Source: an uncultured bacterium (GTDB lineage: Bacteria; Desulfobacterota; Desulfobaccia; Desulfobaccales; 0-14-0-80-60-11). Taken from it: a DNA stretch of 51,856 nucleotides. How positions within the stretch are numbered: position 1 is the first letter of the stretch; each line of letters begins with the position of its first letter. The notes beneath the pieces are model-generated. The model made no database searches and had not been told where the DNA came from. It saw only the letters and a program-made list of their open reading frames with translations. A program made the position numbers and the translations under genes. This document shows, piece by piece, positions 43,440 to 51,193 of this stretch. The stretch covers positions 1-51,856 of the forward strand of contig CALEAV010000014.1 in assembly GCA_937943575.1 (NCBI GenBank), in the 5' to 3' direction.

Positions 43440-43901
43440 ATGCAGAACCTCATAGGTAAGCTGGTGGGGGGCGCAGTCCTGGTCCTGATGTTAAGCTCCC
43501 TGGCCTCCGGCGCCACCCTCACCGGCGGCGATGTGGCCGCCGCCGTGGCCGCCATCAAAAGCGACCGGCCCAGCCCGGCACAGAAAAAGGTGGTGGACCT
43601 GGTGTTGGCCTCCATGCTCCAGGAACATTACAAAAAACTGGGCCTCACCCCCTCCCAGTCCACCCCTCAGATGAACGAAAGCCTCAACCAGGTGAGCCGC
43701 CTGACCCTGATGACGGTGGCGGCCATGACGGACCATGATCCCCCTGCCGCCCGGCAGTTTTCTTTGGAGGATCTCATGGCCATCTCCGGCGTGGTGATGG
43801 GGAAGATCCGGGATCTGAAGATCGACTCCGCCAAGCTCAAGGACCGGACTTACGTGGTGGATACCCTCATCCCCGCAATCATCGAAGAGCTGGCCAAGTA
43901 A
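43440..43901 (+). CDS. Uncharacterised secreted protein
   Basis: 153 aa with a Sec signal peptide (MQNLIGKLVGGAVLVLMLSSLASGA, cleavage near 25). The mature part is helical with no Cys and no recognised domain; DLVLASMLQEHYKKLGLTPSQ and FSLEDLMAISGVVMGKIRDLKI are its most distinctive stretches. ATG 43440 has AAGGAAA 7 nt upstream. It is 33 nt after fabD and could be cotranscribed. Function unknown. Confidence 0.75.
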   Translation: MQNLIGKLVGGAVLVLMLSSLASGATLTGGDVAAAVAAIKSDRPSPAQKKVVDLVLASMLQEHYKKLGLTPSQSTPQMNESLNQVSRLTLMTVAAMTDHDPPAARQFSLEDLMAISGVVMGKIRDLKIDSAKLKDRTYVVDTLIPAIIEELAK

Positions 43902-43919
43902 TATAAGGCACCGGTAACA

Positions 43920-43961
43920 GGCTGGAGGAAACCAAGGGGCCCTGGTCCCTCTCCCCCAGCC
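43920..43961. terminator. Hairpin past the secreted-protein gene
   Basis: GGCTGG (43920-43925) and CCAGCC (43956-43961) enclose a second pairing segment (ACCA...TGGT). It lies in a 237-bp convergent gap before the cyclase stop, which also contains CTCAGGCCTGAG at 43989-44000. There is no T-run, so this is a weak terminator call. Confidence 0.35.
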
Positions 43962-44138
43962 TCCTCCCCCTTCAGCTTAATCCCTCCCCTCAGGCCTGAG
44001 CCGATTCACCACCAGAGGGAGGGGGGGAGGGAGAGCTGAGGGAAGACGGGGGGCACCAGTCCACCGGCTGTCTTCCACGCTCCATTTCGGCAGCCGCCTC
44101 ACCATAAAGAGGCTGCCCTTTCCAGAGGGATCAGGACA

Positions 44139-46415
44139 CTACTTGTCGTGCATCTCCGCCACTGCCTTCCAGTCCGGGGGGGGCGGCTGCCGGAGACAGG
44201 CCTCCACACAGCCGAGGAAGCGCCGCAGATGGCGGTTTTCCGGCTCCAGGGGGAGGACTGACCGGAAGGCCTCCCGGGCCTCGGCGAAGCGGCCCGCCCG
44301 GTAGAGCCGGAGACCCTCTGCATATCCGGCCAGAAAGCGGCGCCAATGGGCTTCCCCCTGCCCCAGGCCCAACACCTCGTAGATCCTGAGGGGCCGGGTC
44401 CTGCCCTTCACCCGCACCCAGTCCACCTCCTGGAGGATCACGGCCTCTTCCACCCGAACTGCGGTGAATTCGCTCACCAGGATGGTGGTGCCGTAATGCT
44501 TGTTCAGCCCCTCCAGGCGGGAGGCCAGATTGACGTGGTCTCCCACCGCGGTGTAATCAAAGAGGCGGTCCGAGCCCAGATTGCCCACCGCCACCGGCCC
44601 GGTGTTGATGCCGATCCCCACCGCCAGGCTGGGGCGCCCCTGGTTCTGCCAGAGGCGGTCCAGGCGCTTCAGCTCCGCCACCATGGCCAGGGCCGCCCGG
44701 CAGGTCCGGAGGGCATGGTCCTCCTGGGGCAAAGGCGCGCCGAACAGGGCCATGATGGCATCCCCCATATACTTGTCCAGGGTGCCGCCGTGCTGCACAA
44801 TGAGCTCGCTCATAGGGGTGAGGAAATCATGCAGCACCGCCGCCAACTCCTCAGGCTCCAGGGATTCGGCCAGGGTGGTGAAGCCCCGGATGTCGCAGAA
44901 CAGGATGGTCAGCTCCCGGCGCTCGCCCCCCAGCCGCAGCTTCTCCGGATGGCGGATGAGCTCCTCCACCACCGCCGGGGCCACGTAGGACTGGAAGGCC
45001 CGCTTCAGCTGGCTCCGGGCCCGCTCGGTGGCCACAAACCGCTGCACCGTCACGCCGGTGTAGGCCGCGCCGATCTGCACAACCGGATAGAGCACCTCCA
45101 GCTGCCAGCCCAGAAAGTGAAAAGCCAGATAGTTCGCCGCCAGATACCCCAGGGCCAGCCCGGCCGCCAGCAGGAACCCGGACATGGCCCCCAGGCGGGG
45201 GAGAGCCCCTGCCAGCAGTCCCCCCAGCGCCACGATGACTCCCATCAGGAACAGCCGTCCTCCCGGAGGCAGGCGCACAAACCGGCCGCTCAGGAGATTG
45301 TCCACGACGGTGGCCTGGATCTCGATGCCCGGGGTGATGGCGGCAAAGGGGGTCACCCTGAGATCATAGATGCCCACCGCCGTGGCCCCCACCAGCACCA
45401 GCCGGTCGGTGAGCCTCTGCGGCGGCACCGAGCCCTCCAAGACCTCCGCCGCCGACACGGTGGGAAAAGTGCCGGGGGGCCCCAGGTGATTGATGAGCAG
45501 GCGGCCGAAGCGGTCCACCGGCAGGGTCCTCTGCCCCAGGCGGATCTCCTCGACGCCGCCGGCGGAAAGGGTGAGGGTGAGCGGCTCGCCCCCGATGAAA
45601 TGCCGGCAGGCCACCAGGGCCAGGGGGGCATGGACATCCCGGCCGTAGGCCAGGGTCAGAGGCAGCCAGCGCACCCCGCCGTCGGGGTCGGGAATCATGT
45701 TGAAGTAGCCGCTCCCCGCCGCCTGGGCCGTAAGCTCCGGCAGGTTGCCCTCCACCCCTTGGGCCCCCAGAACCGGCAGGCGGCTTGAGGCGCCCCCCAC
45801 CAATCGCACCGCCTGGTATCTGCCCCCGGGAGGGCTGGCGCGTTCGGGGTCGGAAGACGCGGTCTCCCGGATCCCACCCACCCCGGTGAAGAAAAACCCG
45901 AGGATGGTGGGCGGCGGCGCGCCGATCTCCCGGGCCAGGCGGCGGTCCACATCGGCCCGCTCCTCCTCCCGGGCCAGGAGACGGGAAAGGGAGGGGGTGG
46001 CGAGTCCCGCCTGCTCCAGCTCCTGCCTCAGACGCCGCAGCGCCGTCAGCCCGGCGGTCTCCTGTCGCTCCGCAAAGATGATGTCCACCGCCACCACCCG
46101 GGGGCCGGCGGCCTTGATGCGACTGAGCAGCCGGGCGATGACCTCCCGGGACCAGGGCCAGCGGCCCAGCCTTTTCAGGCTGTCATCGTCCACCGCCACC
46201 ACGACCACCGGGGAGGCGTGGGCCAGCGGCCCCCGGAGGCGGAACTTCAGATCGGCAAACTTGTATTCAAAGAATTCCGTGAGCGGAAACCGCACCAGGG
46301 CCAGAGCCAGCACCGCCAAGGTGACAGCCAGGCTCAGCAGGGCCGGCCCCCGCTCCCGGGGAAAGCCGGCATTGCCTGGGGGGGAGGGATGATCGGCCGC
46401 CGGCATCCGACTCAT
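44139..46415 (-). CDS. CHASE2-domain adenylate/guanylate cyclase
   Basis: 758 aa. An N-terminal membrane helix (about 27-45), a periplasmic CHASE2 sensor (about 50-380, with VVVVAVDDDSLKRLGRWPWSR), three membrane helices (about 390-470), then a class III cyclase catalytic domain (about 510-680): LFCDIRGFTTLAE with metal Asp, KYMGDAIMALFGAP with the second Asp, GIGINTGPVAVGNLGS and YTAVGDHVNLASRLE. A short C-terminal TPR-like tail (GYAEGLRLYRAGRFAEAREAF) follows. It should make cAMP or cGMP in response to a periplasmic signal; the nucleotide is not decided. No clear ribosome binding site at ATG 46415. Confidence 0.92.
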   Translation of the reverse strand: MSRMPAADHPSPPGNAGFPRERGPALLSLAVTLAVLALALVRFPLTEFFEYKFADLKFRLRGPLAHASPVVVVAVDDDSLKRLGRWPWSREVIARLLSRIKAAGPRVVAVDIIFAERQETAGLTALRRLRQELEQAGLATPSLSRLLAREEERADVDRRLAREIGAPPPTILGFFFTGVGGIRETASSDPERASPPGGRYQAVRLVGGASSRLPVLGAQGVEGNLPELTAQAAGSGYFNMIPDPDGGVRWLPLTLAYGRDVHAPLALVACRHFIGGEPLTLTLSAGGVEEIRLGQRTLPVDRFGRLLINHLGPPGTFPTVSAAEVLEGSVPPQRLTDRLVLVGATAVGIYDLRVTPFAAITPGIEIQATVVDNLLSGRFVRLPPGGRLFLMGVIVALGGLLAGALPRLGAMSGFLLAAGLALGYLAANYLAFHFLGWQLEVLYPVVQIGAAYTGVTVQRFVATERARSQLKRAFQSYVAPAVVEELIRHPEKLRLGGERRELTILFCDIRGFTTLAESLEPEELAAVLHDFLTPMSELIVQHGGTLDKYMGDAIMALFGAPLPQEDHALRTCRAALAMVAELKRLDRLWQNQGRPSLAVGIGINTGPVAVGNLGSDRLFDYTAVGDHVNLASRLEGLNKHYGTTILVSEFTAVRVEEAVILQEVDWVRVKGRTRPLRIYEVLGLGQGEAHWRRFLAGYAEGLRLYRAGRFAEAREAFRSVLPLEPENRHLRRFLGCVEACLRQPPPPDWKAVAEMHDK

Positions 46416-46512
46416 AGTTGTAGAGGGGGCCGGGGGGCGGTGGGGCAGCCGAAGCTCCCTGTCTCCTCTTCAACGTCCATCAAAAGAAAGGAAAAATTCA
46501 ACCCGCCTCCCT

Positions 46513-46543
46513 CCCTCTCGACGGACTCCCCTGAGCGAGAGGG
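46513..46543. repeat. Inverted repeat between the regulator and cyclase genes
   Basis: CCCTCTCG (46513-46520) and CGAGAGGG (46536-46543) form a perfect 8-bp stem with a 15-base loop. It lies in the 192-bp gap between the HTH-zinc-ribbon gene and the cyclase on the minus strand. T-rich sequence on that strand begins about 15 bases after the stem. Confidence 0.4.
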
Positions 46544-46607
46544 CCGGAGACCCGCCGCCCCTCGGCCTCCAGCCTTCGGTAGCCCGGCGCCGGGACGGCC
46601 CCCTGGC

Positions 46608-46928
46608 TCAGAGGGCATCCGTCTCCCCTGCCCGTCGCCCCCTTGGCCGCAACCGCAGGTGAAAGCGGGGCCGCCGGAGGGACTGGCCCCGGCAGCGGGG
46701 ACAGCGGCTGGGAGTGGTGAGGCGCTCCCGCTTGGCAAAGGTGAAGCCGCAGAGTTTGCACACCGGCGGCTCCATGACAAACTCCAGGCCGGGTCCCGGC
46801 GCCCGGGCCAGGTGCGCCAGGTGCTCCAGGACCTCCTTTTCCGGCAGGCCCAGCCGCCGGGAGAGCTCCAGGGCGGAAAGGGGTTGCTCCAGCAGGAGCT
46901 CTCTGATAGCCTGTCGCAGGGTGAGCAC
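46608..46928 (-). CDS. Small HTH plus zinc-ribbon transcriptional regulator (COG3357-like)
   Basis: 106 aa. An N-terminal winged-helix-like segment (LRQAIRELLLEQPLSALELSRRLGLPEKEVLEHLAHL) is joined to a zinc ribbon (CKLCGFTF...CPRCRG), with a basic Arg-rich tail. This matches predicted regulators with an HTH fused to a Zn ribbon, better known from archaea. GTG 46928 has AAGGAGG just upstream; a longer frame reading to 47336 runs opposite the panE-like gene and is a shadow. It is divergent from that gene and upstream of the cyclase, so either could be a target (inference). Confidence 0.75.
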   Translation of the reverse strand: MLTLRQAIRELLLEQPLSALELSRRLGLPEKEVLEHLAHLARAPGPGLEFVMEPPVCKLCGFTFAKRERLTTPSRCPRCRGQSLRRPRFHLRLRPRGRRAGETDAL

Positions 46929-47036
46929 CCTGCCTCCTTCAGGGGTTCCGGTCCCCACCGGGTGCGGGCGCGGGGCAGTCAGGCCCGGCTCCCGCCCTGC
47001 GGGGGGCTGCAGATGAATGTCATGCAGGATGGGCAC

Positions 47037-48008
47037 ATGCGCTACCTGATCCTGGGGGCGGGCGCCCTGGGCACCGTCTTCGGGGCCTTCCTGCTCCGGG
47101 CCGGTCACCCGGTGGACTTCCTGGGGCGGGGGGCGCATTTCCAGCGCCTCCTCGCCGCCGGCCCCCGCATCGACGGCATTTGGGGGGAATTCACCCTGGG
47201 GCCGGTCTCCACCCCCGGACCACACCCTGAACCATATGACATTATCCTCCTGTGCGTCAAATCCTTTGACACCCGCATGGCCTGCGAGCAGGCCCGCCAT
47301 CTCCTGGCGCCGGGGGGACTCATCATCTCCCTGCAAAACGGCCTGGGCAACCTGGAGGAGATCAGCCGGGTCTTCGGGGCGCGGCGTACCGTGGGCGGCC
47401 GGGTCATCTTCGGGGCCCGCATCCCGGAACCCGGCCGGGCCACGGTGACGGTCTACGCCGCCCCGGTGCTGTTAGGAGCCCTGTCCCCGGATGCCGACCA
47501 TGACCTTTTGACCCGGGTGGCCCGGGACCTCCAGGAGGCCGGCATTCCCACCCGGGTGGTTGCCGACATTATGCCCCCCCTGTGGGACAAAGTGCTGTAC
47601 AACTGCGCCCTCAATGCCCTGGCCGCCCTGTTGGGGGTGCCCTACGGCGAGTTGGCGGCGGATCCGGACACCCGGGAGTGCATGCGCCAGATCGTCGCCG
47701 AAATCTACGCCGTGGCCCAGGCCCTGGGGATCGCCCTGACGTTCCCCACGGCAGACGACTATTTCGAGCACTTCCTCACCCGGCTGGTCCCCCCCACCGC
47801 GGCCCACCGCCCCTCCATGTGGCAGGACCTGCAGGCCGGCCGCCGCACCGAGATTGAGGCCTTAAACGGCGCCATCTGCCGCTACGGGGCGGATGCGGGC
47901 CTGCCCACACCTTACAATGAGACCGTGACCCGGCTGATCCGGTTTCTGGAGCGGCGATCCTGCCCTCACCGGGGGGAGGGGGAAACCTCCCCCCCGGTTT
48001 GTGCCTGA
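47037..48008 (+). CDS. Ketopantoate reductase family protein (PanE/ApbA)
   Basis: 323 aa. NADPH-binding motif ILGAGALGTVFGAFLLRAGH at the N terminus, CVKSFDTRMACEQA and LQNGLGNLEEI in the Rossmann domain, and WDKVLYNCALNALAALLGVPYGEL carrying the catalytic Lys (about 184), then GRRTEIEALNGAI in the C-terminal domain. This fits 2-dehydropantoate 2-reductase of pantothenate synthesis, but paralogues of unknown substrate are common and panB/panC are not adjacent. ATG 47037 has AGGATGGG upstream; ATGs 24 nt earlier and nearer are also in frame. It is followed 12 nt later by the hyuA-like gene. Confidence 0.87.
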   Translation: MRYLILGAGALGTVFGAFLLRAGHPVDFLGRGAHFQRLLAAGPRIDGIWGEFTLGPVSTPGPHPEPYDIILLCVKSFDTRMACEQARHLLAPGGLIISLQNGLGNLEEISRVFGARRTVGGRVIFGARIPEPGRATVTVYAAPVLLGALSPDADHDLLTRVARDLQEAGIPTRVVADIMPPLWDKVLYNCALNALAALLGVPYGELAADPDTRECMRQIVAEIYAVAQALGIALTFPTADDYFEHFLTRLVPPTAAHRPSMWQDLQAGRRTEIEALNGAICRYGADAGLPTPYNETVTRLIRFLERRSCPHRGEGETSPPVCA

Positions 48009-48020
48009 GGGCGTGGACCC

Positions 48021-50003
48021 ATGCGCCTCGGCATCGATACCGGCGGCACCTTCACGGATTTCGTGGCCCTGGGAGAGGCAGGGGGCCAGGTCCACAAGGT
48101 GCCCTCCACCCCCGACAACCCCTTGCGGGCCGTGCTCCAGGGCCTGCAGGAGCTCTGTCCCCAGGGCCTGGCCGGGGCCGAGGTGGTTCATGGCACCACC
48201 GTGGGCACCAATGCCTTCCTCACCCGCCAGGGCGCCAGGGTGGTGCTGGTCGCCACCGCCGGCTTCGAGGAGGTGCTCTTCATCGGCCGTCAGACGCGGG
48301 GGGAGCTCTTCAGCCTCTCCCCCCGCCAGCCGCCGCCTCTGCTGCCCCGGGACCGGGTGGTGGGCGTCAGGGAGCGCCGGGCCGCAAACGGTGGCGTGAT
48401 TGTGCCCTTGACTCCGGAGGAAACGGAGCGGGTGCGGCGCCGGGTGGCGGAGCTGGCTCCGGAGGCCGTGGCCATCTCCCTTTTGCACGCCTATGCCTGG
48501 CCGGAGCATGAGGAACGGCTGGCCGACGCCCTGGCGGATCTGGGCGTGCCCCTTTCCCTCTCCAGCCGGGTGCTTCCCGAAATCCGGGAGTTTGAGCGCA
48601 CTGCCGCCACCGTCCTCAATGCCTACCTCACCCCGGTCCTGGAAAAGTATCTCATGGCCTGGGACCGGCAGGTGCCGCAGGCGACCCTCCATCTCATGCA
48701 TTCCGGCGGCGGCTGTCTCCCTGCCCGGCGGGCCACCCATCTGGGATTGGCCACGGTGCTCTCCGGGCCCGCCGGCGGGGTGGTGGGGGCCTGGAAGCTG
48801 GCCCGGGCCCTGGGCCGGGACCGGATCCTCACCCTGGACATGGGGGGCACCTCCACCGATGTGGCCCTGGCGGCCGGGGAGCTGCCGTTTACCTCGGACT
48901 ATGTCCTTCAGGGTTTCCCTTTGGGGATTCGGGTGCTGGACATCCACACCGTGGGGGCCGGCGGGGGTTCCCTGGCCCGGCGGGATCGGGGCGGGGCGCT
49001 GAGGGTGGGGCCGGAGAGCGCCGGCGCCGACCCGGGGCCGGCCTGCTACGGCCGGGGGGAGGGGGTGACGGTCACCGACGCCCAGCTTTATCTGGGGCGC
49101 CTCCTCCCCGAGGCCTTTCTGGGCGGCCGCCTGGCCCTGGAGGAACGGGCCGCGGCCCACGCCCTGGAGCGCCTGGCCCGGAAGTTTCCGGTCCCGCCCC
49201 GGGAGCTGGCCCGGGGCATCATCCGGGTGGCCAACACCCACATGGCCCGGGCGCTGGCCAGGGTGAGTCTGGAGCGGGGCCACGACCCCCGGGACTTCAC
49301 CCTGGTCTGCTTCGGCGGTGCCGGCGGCCTGCATGTCTGCGAGCTGGCCCGGGAACTGGGGGTGCGGCGCCTGCTGGTGCCGGCCCACGCCGGGGTGCTC
49401 TCGGCCCTGGGGCTGGCCCTGGCGGCGCCGCGGCGGGATGTCTCCGCCACCCTGCTTCTGGCCGGCCCGGCCCTGACGTGGGAAAGGCTCACCCGGGCGG
49501 CCCGGGAACTGGAGTCCCGGAGCCGGGCGGAGCTTAAGGCGGACGGTCTGTCGGCGGCCGCCTTTGCCGTGGCCGGCGAGGTGGAGCTGCGCTACCGGGG
49601 GCAGACCGACACCCTGGCCGTGCCCTTAAAACCCGATTTCCGGCAGCGCTTCATCGCCCGGCACCGGTTCCTCTACGGCCACGCCTGGGAGGACCGGGAG
49701 CTGGAGGCGGTGACTCTGCGGCTCCATTTCCTGGGTCCGGAGCCTTTCCCGGGTCCGCCGCCGCTGGCCCCGGCCCGCCCGGGCCCCCGGCCCACCCCCG
49801 TGGCCCGGCGGCGGCTGGTCCTGGAGGAGGGGGAATTTCGGGACGTGCCCTTCATCTGGCGCCCGGAGCTGAGCCCCGGGGACCTGCTGCGCGGTCCGGC
49901 CCTCATCGGGGAGGATTTTGCCACCCTCCTGCTCTTGAGGGGATTTCAGGCCCGGGTGACGGGGGAAGGGCACCTCCTCTTGGAAGATCCCGGGGCGGGA
50001 TAA
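48021..50003 (+). CDS. Hydantoinase/oxoprolinase A-type protein
   Basis: 660 aa. It starts LGIDTGGTFTDFVAL, the phosphate-binding motif of the HyuA/5-oxoprolinase/acetone carboxylase-beta family, with VHGTTVGTNAFL, LDMGGTSTDVALA, DIHTVGAGGGSLAR and ESAGADPGPACYGRGEG. Members use ATP to phosphorylate a cyclic amide or ketone before hydrolysis or carboxylation. They nearly always act with a HyuB-type subunit, which is not adjacent here: the gene ends at an intrinsic terminator. The substrate is not predictable. Confidence 0.88.
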   Translation: MRLGIDTGGTFTDFVALGEAGGQVHKVPSTPDNPLRAVLQGLQELCPQGLAGAEVVHGTTVGTNAFLTRQGARVVLVATAGFEEVLFIGRQTRGELFSLSPRQPPPLLPRDRVVGVRERRAANGGVIVPLTPEETERVRRRVAELAPEAVAISLLHAYAWPEHEERLADALADLGVPLSLSSRVLPEIREFERTAATVLNAYLTPVLEKYLMAWDRQVPQATLHLMHSGGGCLPARRATHLGLATVLSGPAGGVVGAWKLARALGRDRILTLDMGGTSTDVALAAGELPFTSDYVLQGFPLGIRVLDIHTVGAGGGSLARRDRGGALRVGPESAGADPGPACYGRGEGVTVTDAQLYLGRLLPEAFLGGRLALEERAAAHALERLARKFPVPPRELARGIIRVANTHMARALARVSLERGHDPRDFTLVCFGGAGGLHVCELARELGVRRLLVPAHAGVLSALGLALAAPRRDVSATLLLAGPALTWERLTRAARELESRSRAELKADGLSAAAFAVAGEVELRYRGQTDTLAVPLKPDFRQRFIARHRFLYGHAWEDRELEAVTLRLHFLGPEPFPGPPPLAPARPGPRPTPVARRRLVLEEGEFRDVPFIWRPELSPGDLLRGPALIGEDFATLLLLRGFQARVTGEGHLLLEDPGAG

Positions 50004-50114
50004 AAATTTGTCCGGGGGGCCAAGCTTTTGCATTTGATAAACTTGTAACTAAAACAAAGACTTAACCTCATCAAGAGTCTCAGGGGGCCTTCTCCGTCCA
50101 AATTTTTGAACTCC

Positions 50115-50143
50115 CCGGGCCCCCGATGTGGCGCCGGTTTTTT
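50115..50143 (+). terminator. Intrinsic terminator of the panE-hyuA-like operon
   Basis: CCGGGCC (50115-50121) pairs with GGCGCCGG (50130-50137) with one bulged G, around an 8-base loop, followed directly by six T (50138-50143). Confidence 0.7.
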
Positions 50144-50197
50144 CCTTTCCAGCCTTAACCATCTGAAAATAATTGCAAATATAGCCTTATCCCGTTT

Positions 50198-50213
50198 TGG
50201 CACAGAATCTGCA
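50198..50213 (+). promoter_or_regulatory. Sigma-54 promoter of the small RNA
   Basis: TGGCAC-AGAAT-CTGCA, preceded by TTT. The invariant GG (50199-50200) and GC (50211-50212) are correctly spaced; only two positions of TGGCACG-N4-TTGCW differ. The predicted start is G50224. Confidence 0.7.
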
Positions 50214-50223
50214 GAGGCAGTAA

Positions 50224-50339
50224 GGCGTATATGAACCCAACATAAGGTTCCCACATCCCCCCTTACAGAGTTCATATACCATTTTCTCCTTTCACCCGAC
50301 CGGCCGGGTTCCTCCCCCACCCGGCCGGTCCCTTTTTTT
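50224..50339 (+). ncRNA. Candidate sigma-54-dependent small RNA with C/U-rich loops
   Basis: About 116 nt. GTATATGAAC (50227-50236) pairs perfectly with GTTCATATAC (50270-50279); inside it TAAGG (50243-50247) pairs with CCTTA (50261-50265). A single-stranded linker TTTTCTCCTTTCACC (50282-50296) leads to the terminator stem. The apical loop (TTCCCACATCCCC), the linker and the terminator loop (TCCTCCCCC) are all C/U-rich and complementary to Shine-Dalgarno sequence. No plausible reading frame: the only ATG runs three codons to TAA. It has its own promoter and terminator and is insulated from hyuA by the terminator upstream. I match it to no named RNA family. Confidence 0.7.
50298..50339 (+). 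terminator. Strong intrinsic terminator of the small RNA
   Basis: Positions 50298-50309 pair perfectly with 50319-50330 (12 bp) around loop TCCTCCCCC, then CC and seven T (50333-50339). The opposite strand has no T-run, so it acts on plus-strand transcripts although no plus-strand gene lies within 290 bases upstream. Confidence 0.85.
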
Positions 50340-50341
50340 CC

Positions 50342-51193
50342 TCACTCCCGGGCCAGACGGTAATGCAGGGCGGTGATGAGCTGGCATAGAAGTTCGCCCT
50401 CGATCCTGGCCTTCTGGAGATATCCCGTCAGGCCGATGGCCCCGGTGGCCGCCGCCACCCCCACCGGACCGAGAAGGAGGCCCAACAGGGAGCTGGTGAG
50501 CAAATACGCCTTGAAGGGCAGAGTGATTCCCAGGAGCAGAGACAGGGCCTTGAGCCCGGTGGCGGCGGCCAGGTAGACCCCAAAGCCCGTCATTTTCAGG
50601 GCGGCGATGGTCCCCAGGGTCAGCGAGCCGGTCCTCAGCATGGCCACCAGCGCCTGGGCCGACAGCCTCTCCAGGCCCAGGGCCTGGCGGATGGCCTCCT
50701 GCTCCCCGGCGCTCATCTTCTCCAGGAGCCTCCTCAGGTGCTCCTCCAGCCGGGTCTGCTCCTCCGGGGATAACTGCTGCAGACTCTCCTCCAGCTGCCG
50801 CAGCATCCGCTCCAGGGATTTTTCTGAGACCTGCGCTTCCAGCTGCGCCAGCGAGGGCAGGTCCGTTTTGATTCCCAGATGCCGGGCAGCCGCCAGAAGC
50901 GCCTGGCGGGACACCGTCTCCGGGTTGTCCCGCTTGGCTCCCCTCACCCCCCCCAGGTCGGCCAGGCGGTTATAGAGCCGGCGGCGCAGACCCTGGTCGG
51001 TGAGGTCCTCCAGCTCCCGGCGCCTCTTCCCGAGCTCTTCCTCCAGGGGGTGGCGGGTGCTTAGGCGCAGCCGACGCAGGCCGCCAAAGACCATTTCCTT
51101 CATGCCGGTGCGCAGCCCCAGGGTGTGGGAGACCGCGGCGAGATCCAGCAGTTCCTCCCGGGTCAGCTTATCCAGGGCCGCCAGAAACACCAT
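50342..51193 (-). CDS. Helical membrane-associated protein, YaaW/UPF0174-like
   Basis: 283 aa. The N-terminal two thirds are charged helices (ELGKRRRELEDLTDQGLRRR, MLRQLEESLQQLSPEEQTRL) and the last third has hydrophobic segments with LGITLPFKAYLLTSSLLGLLLGPVGVAAATG, resembling the conserved core of the poorly known YaaW family. ATG 51193 lies inside the end of the upstream gene (26-nt overlap) and has GAGAGGGG before it, so the two are translationally coupled. Biochemical function is unknown. The family assignment rests on architecture and the LPF-x-Y...GPVG pattern. Confidence 0.6.
   Translation of the reverse strand: MVFLAALDKLTREELLDLAAVSHTLGLRTGMKEMVFGGLRRLRLSTRHPLEEELGKRRRELEDLTDQGLRRRLYNRLADLGGVRGAKRDNPETVSRQALLAAARHLGIKTDLPSLAQLEAQVSEKSLERMLRQLEESLQQLSPEEQTRLEEHLRRLLEKMSAGEQEAIRQALGLERLSAQALVAMLRTGSLTLGTIAALKMTGFGVYLAAATGLKALSLLLGITLPFKAYLLTSSLLGLLLGPVGVAAATGAIGLTGYLQKARIEGELLCQLITALHYRLARE

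Larger units (their letters stand above)
50004..50341. other. 338-bp region holding the hyuA terminator and a small RNA unit
   Basis: This gap is unusually AT-rich for the window. In order on the plus strand it contains the intrinsic terminator at 50115-50143, a sigma-54 promoter at 50198-50213 and the small RNA candidate to 50339. The AT-rich stretch 50144-50197 could carry upstream activator sites, though no clear paired palindromes were identified. Confidence 0.6.

Noticed and set aside
44017-44031. G-quadruplex motif GGGAGGGGGGGAGGG
   Set aside because: Matches the four-run pattern, but in DNA this GC-rich such runs are expected; it lies in a convergent gap with nothing to regulate.
46929-47336. 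N-terminal extension of the HTH-zinc-ribbon gene over the panE-like gene
   Set aside because: The extension is low-complexity shadow sequence; GTG 46928 has an AAGGAGG ribosome binding site and gives the family's usual length of about 100 aa.
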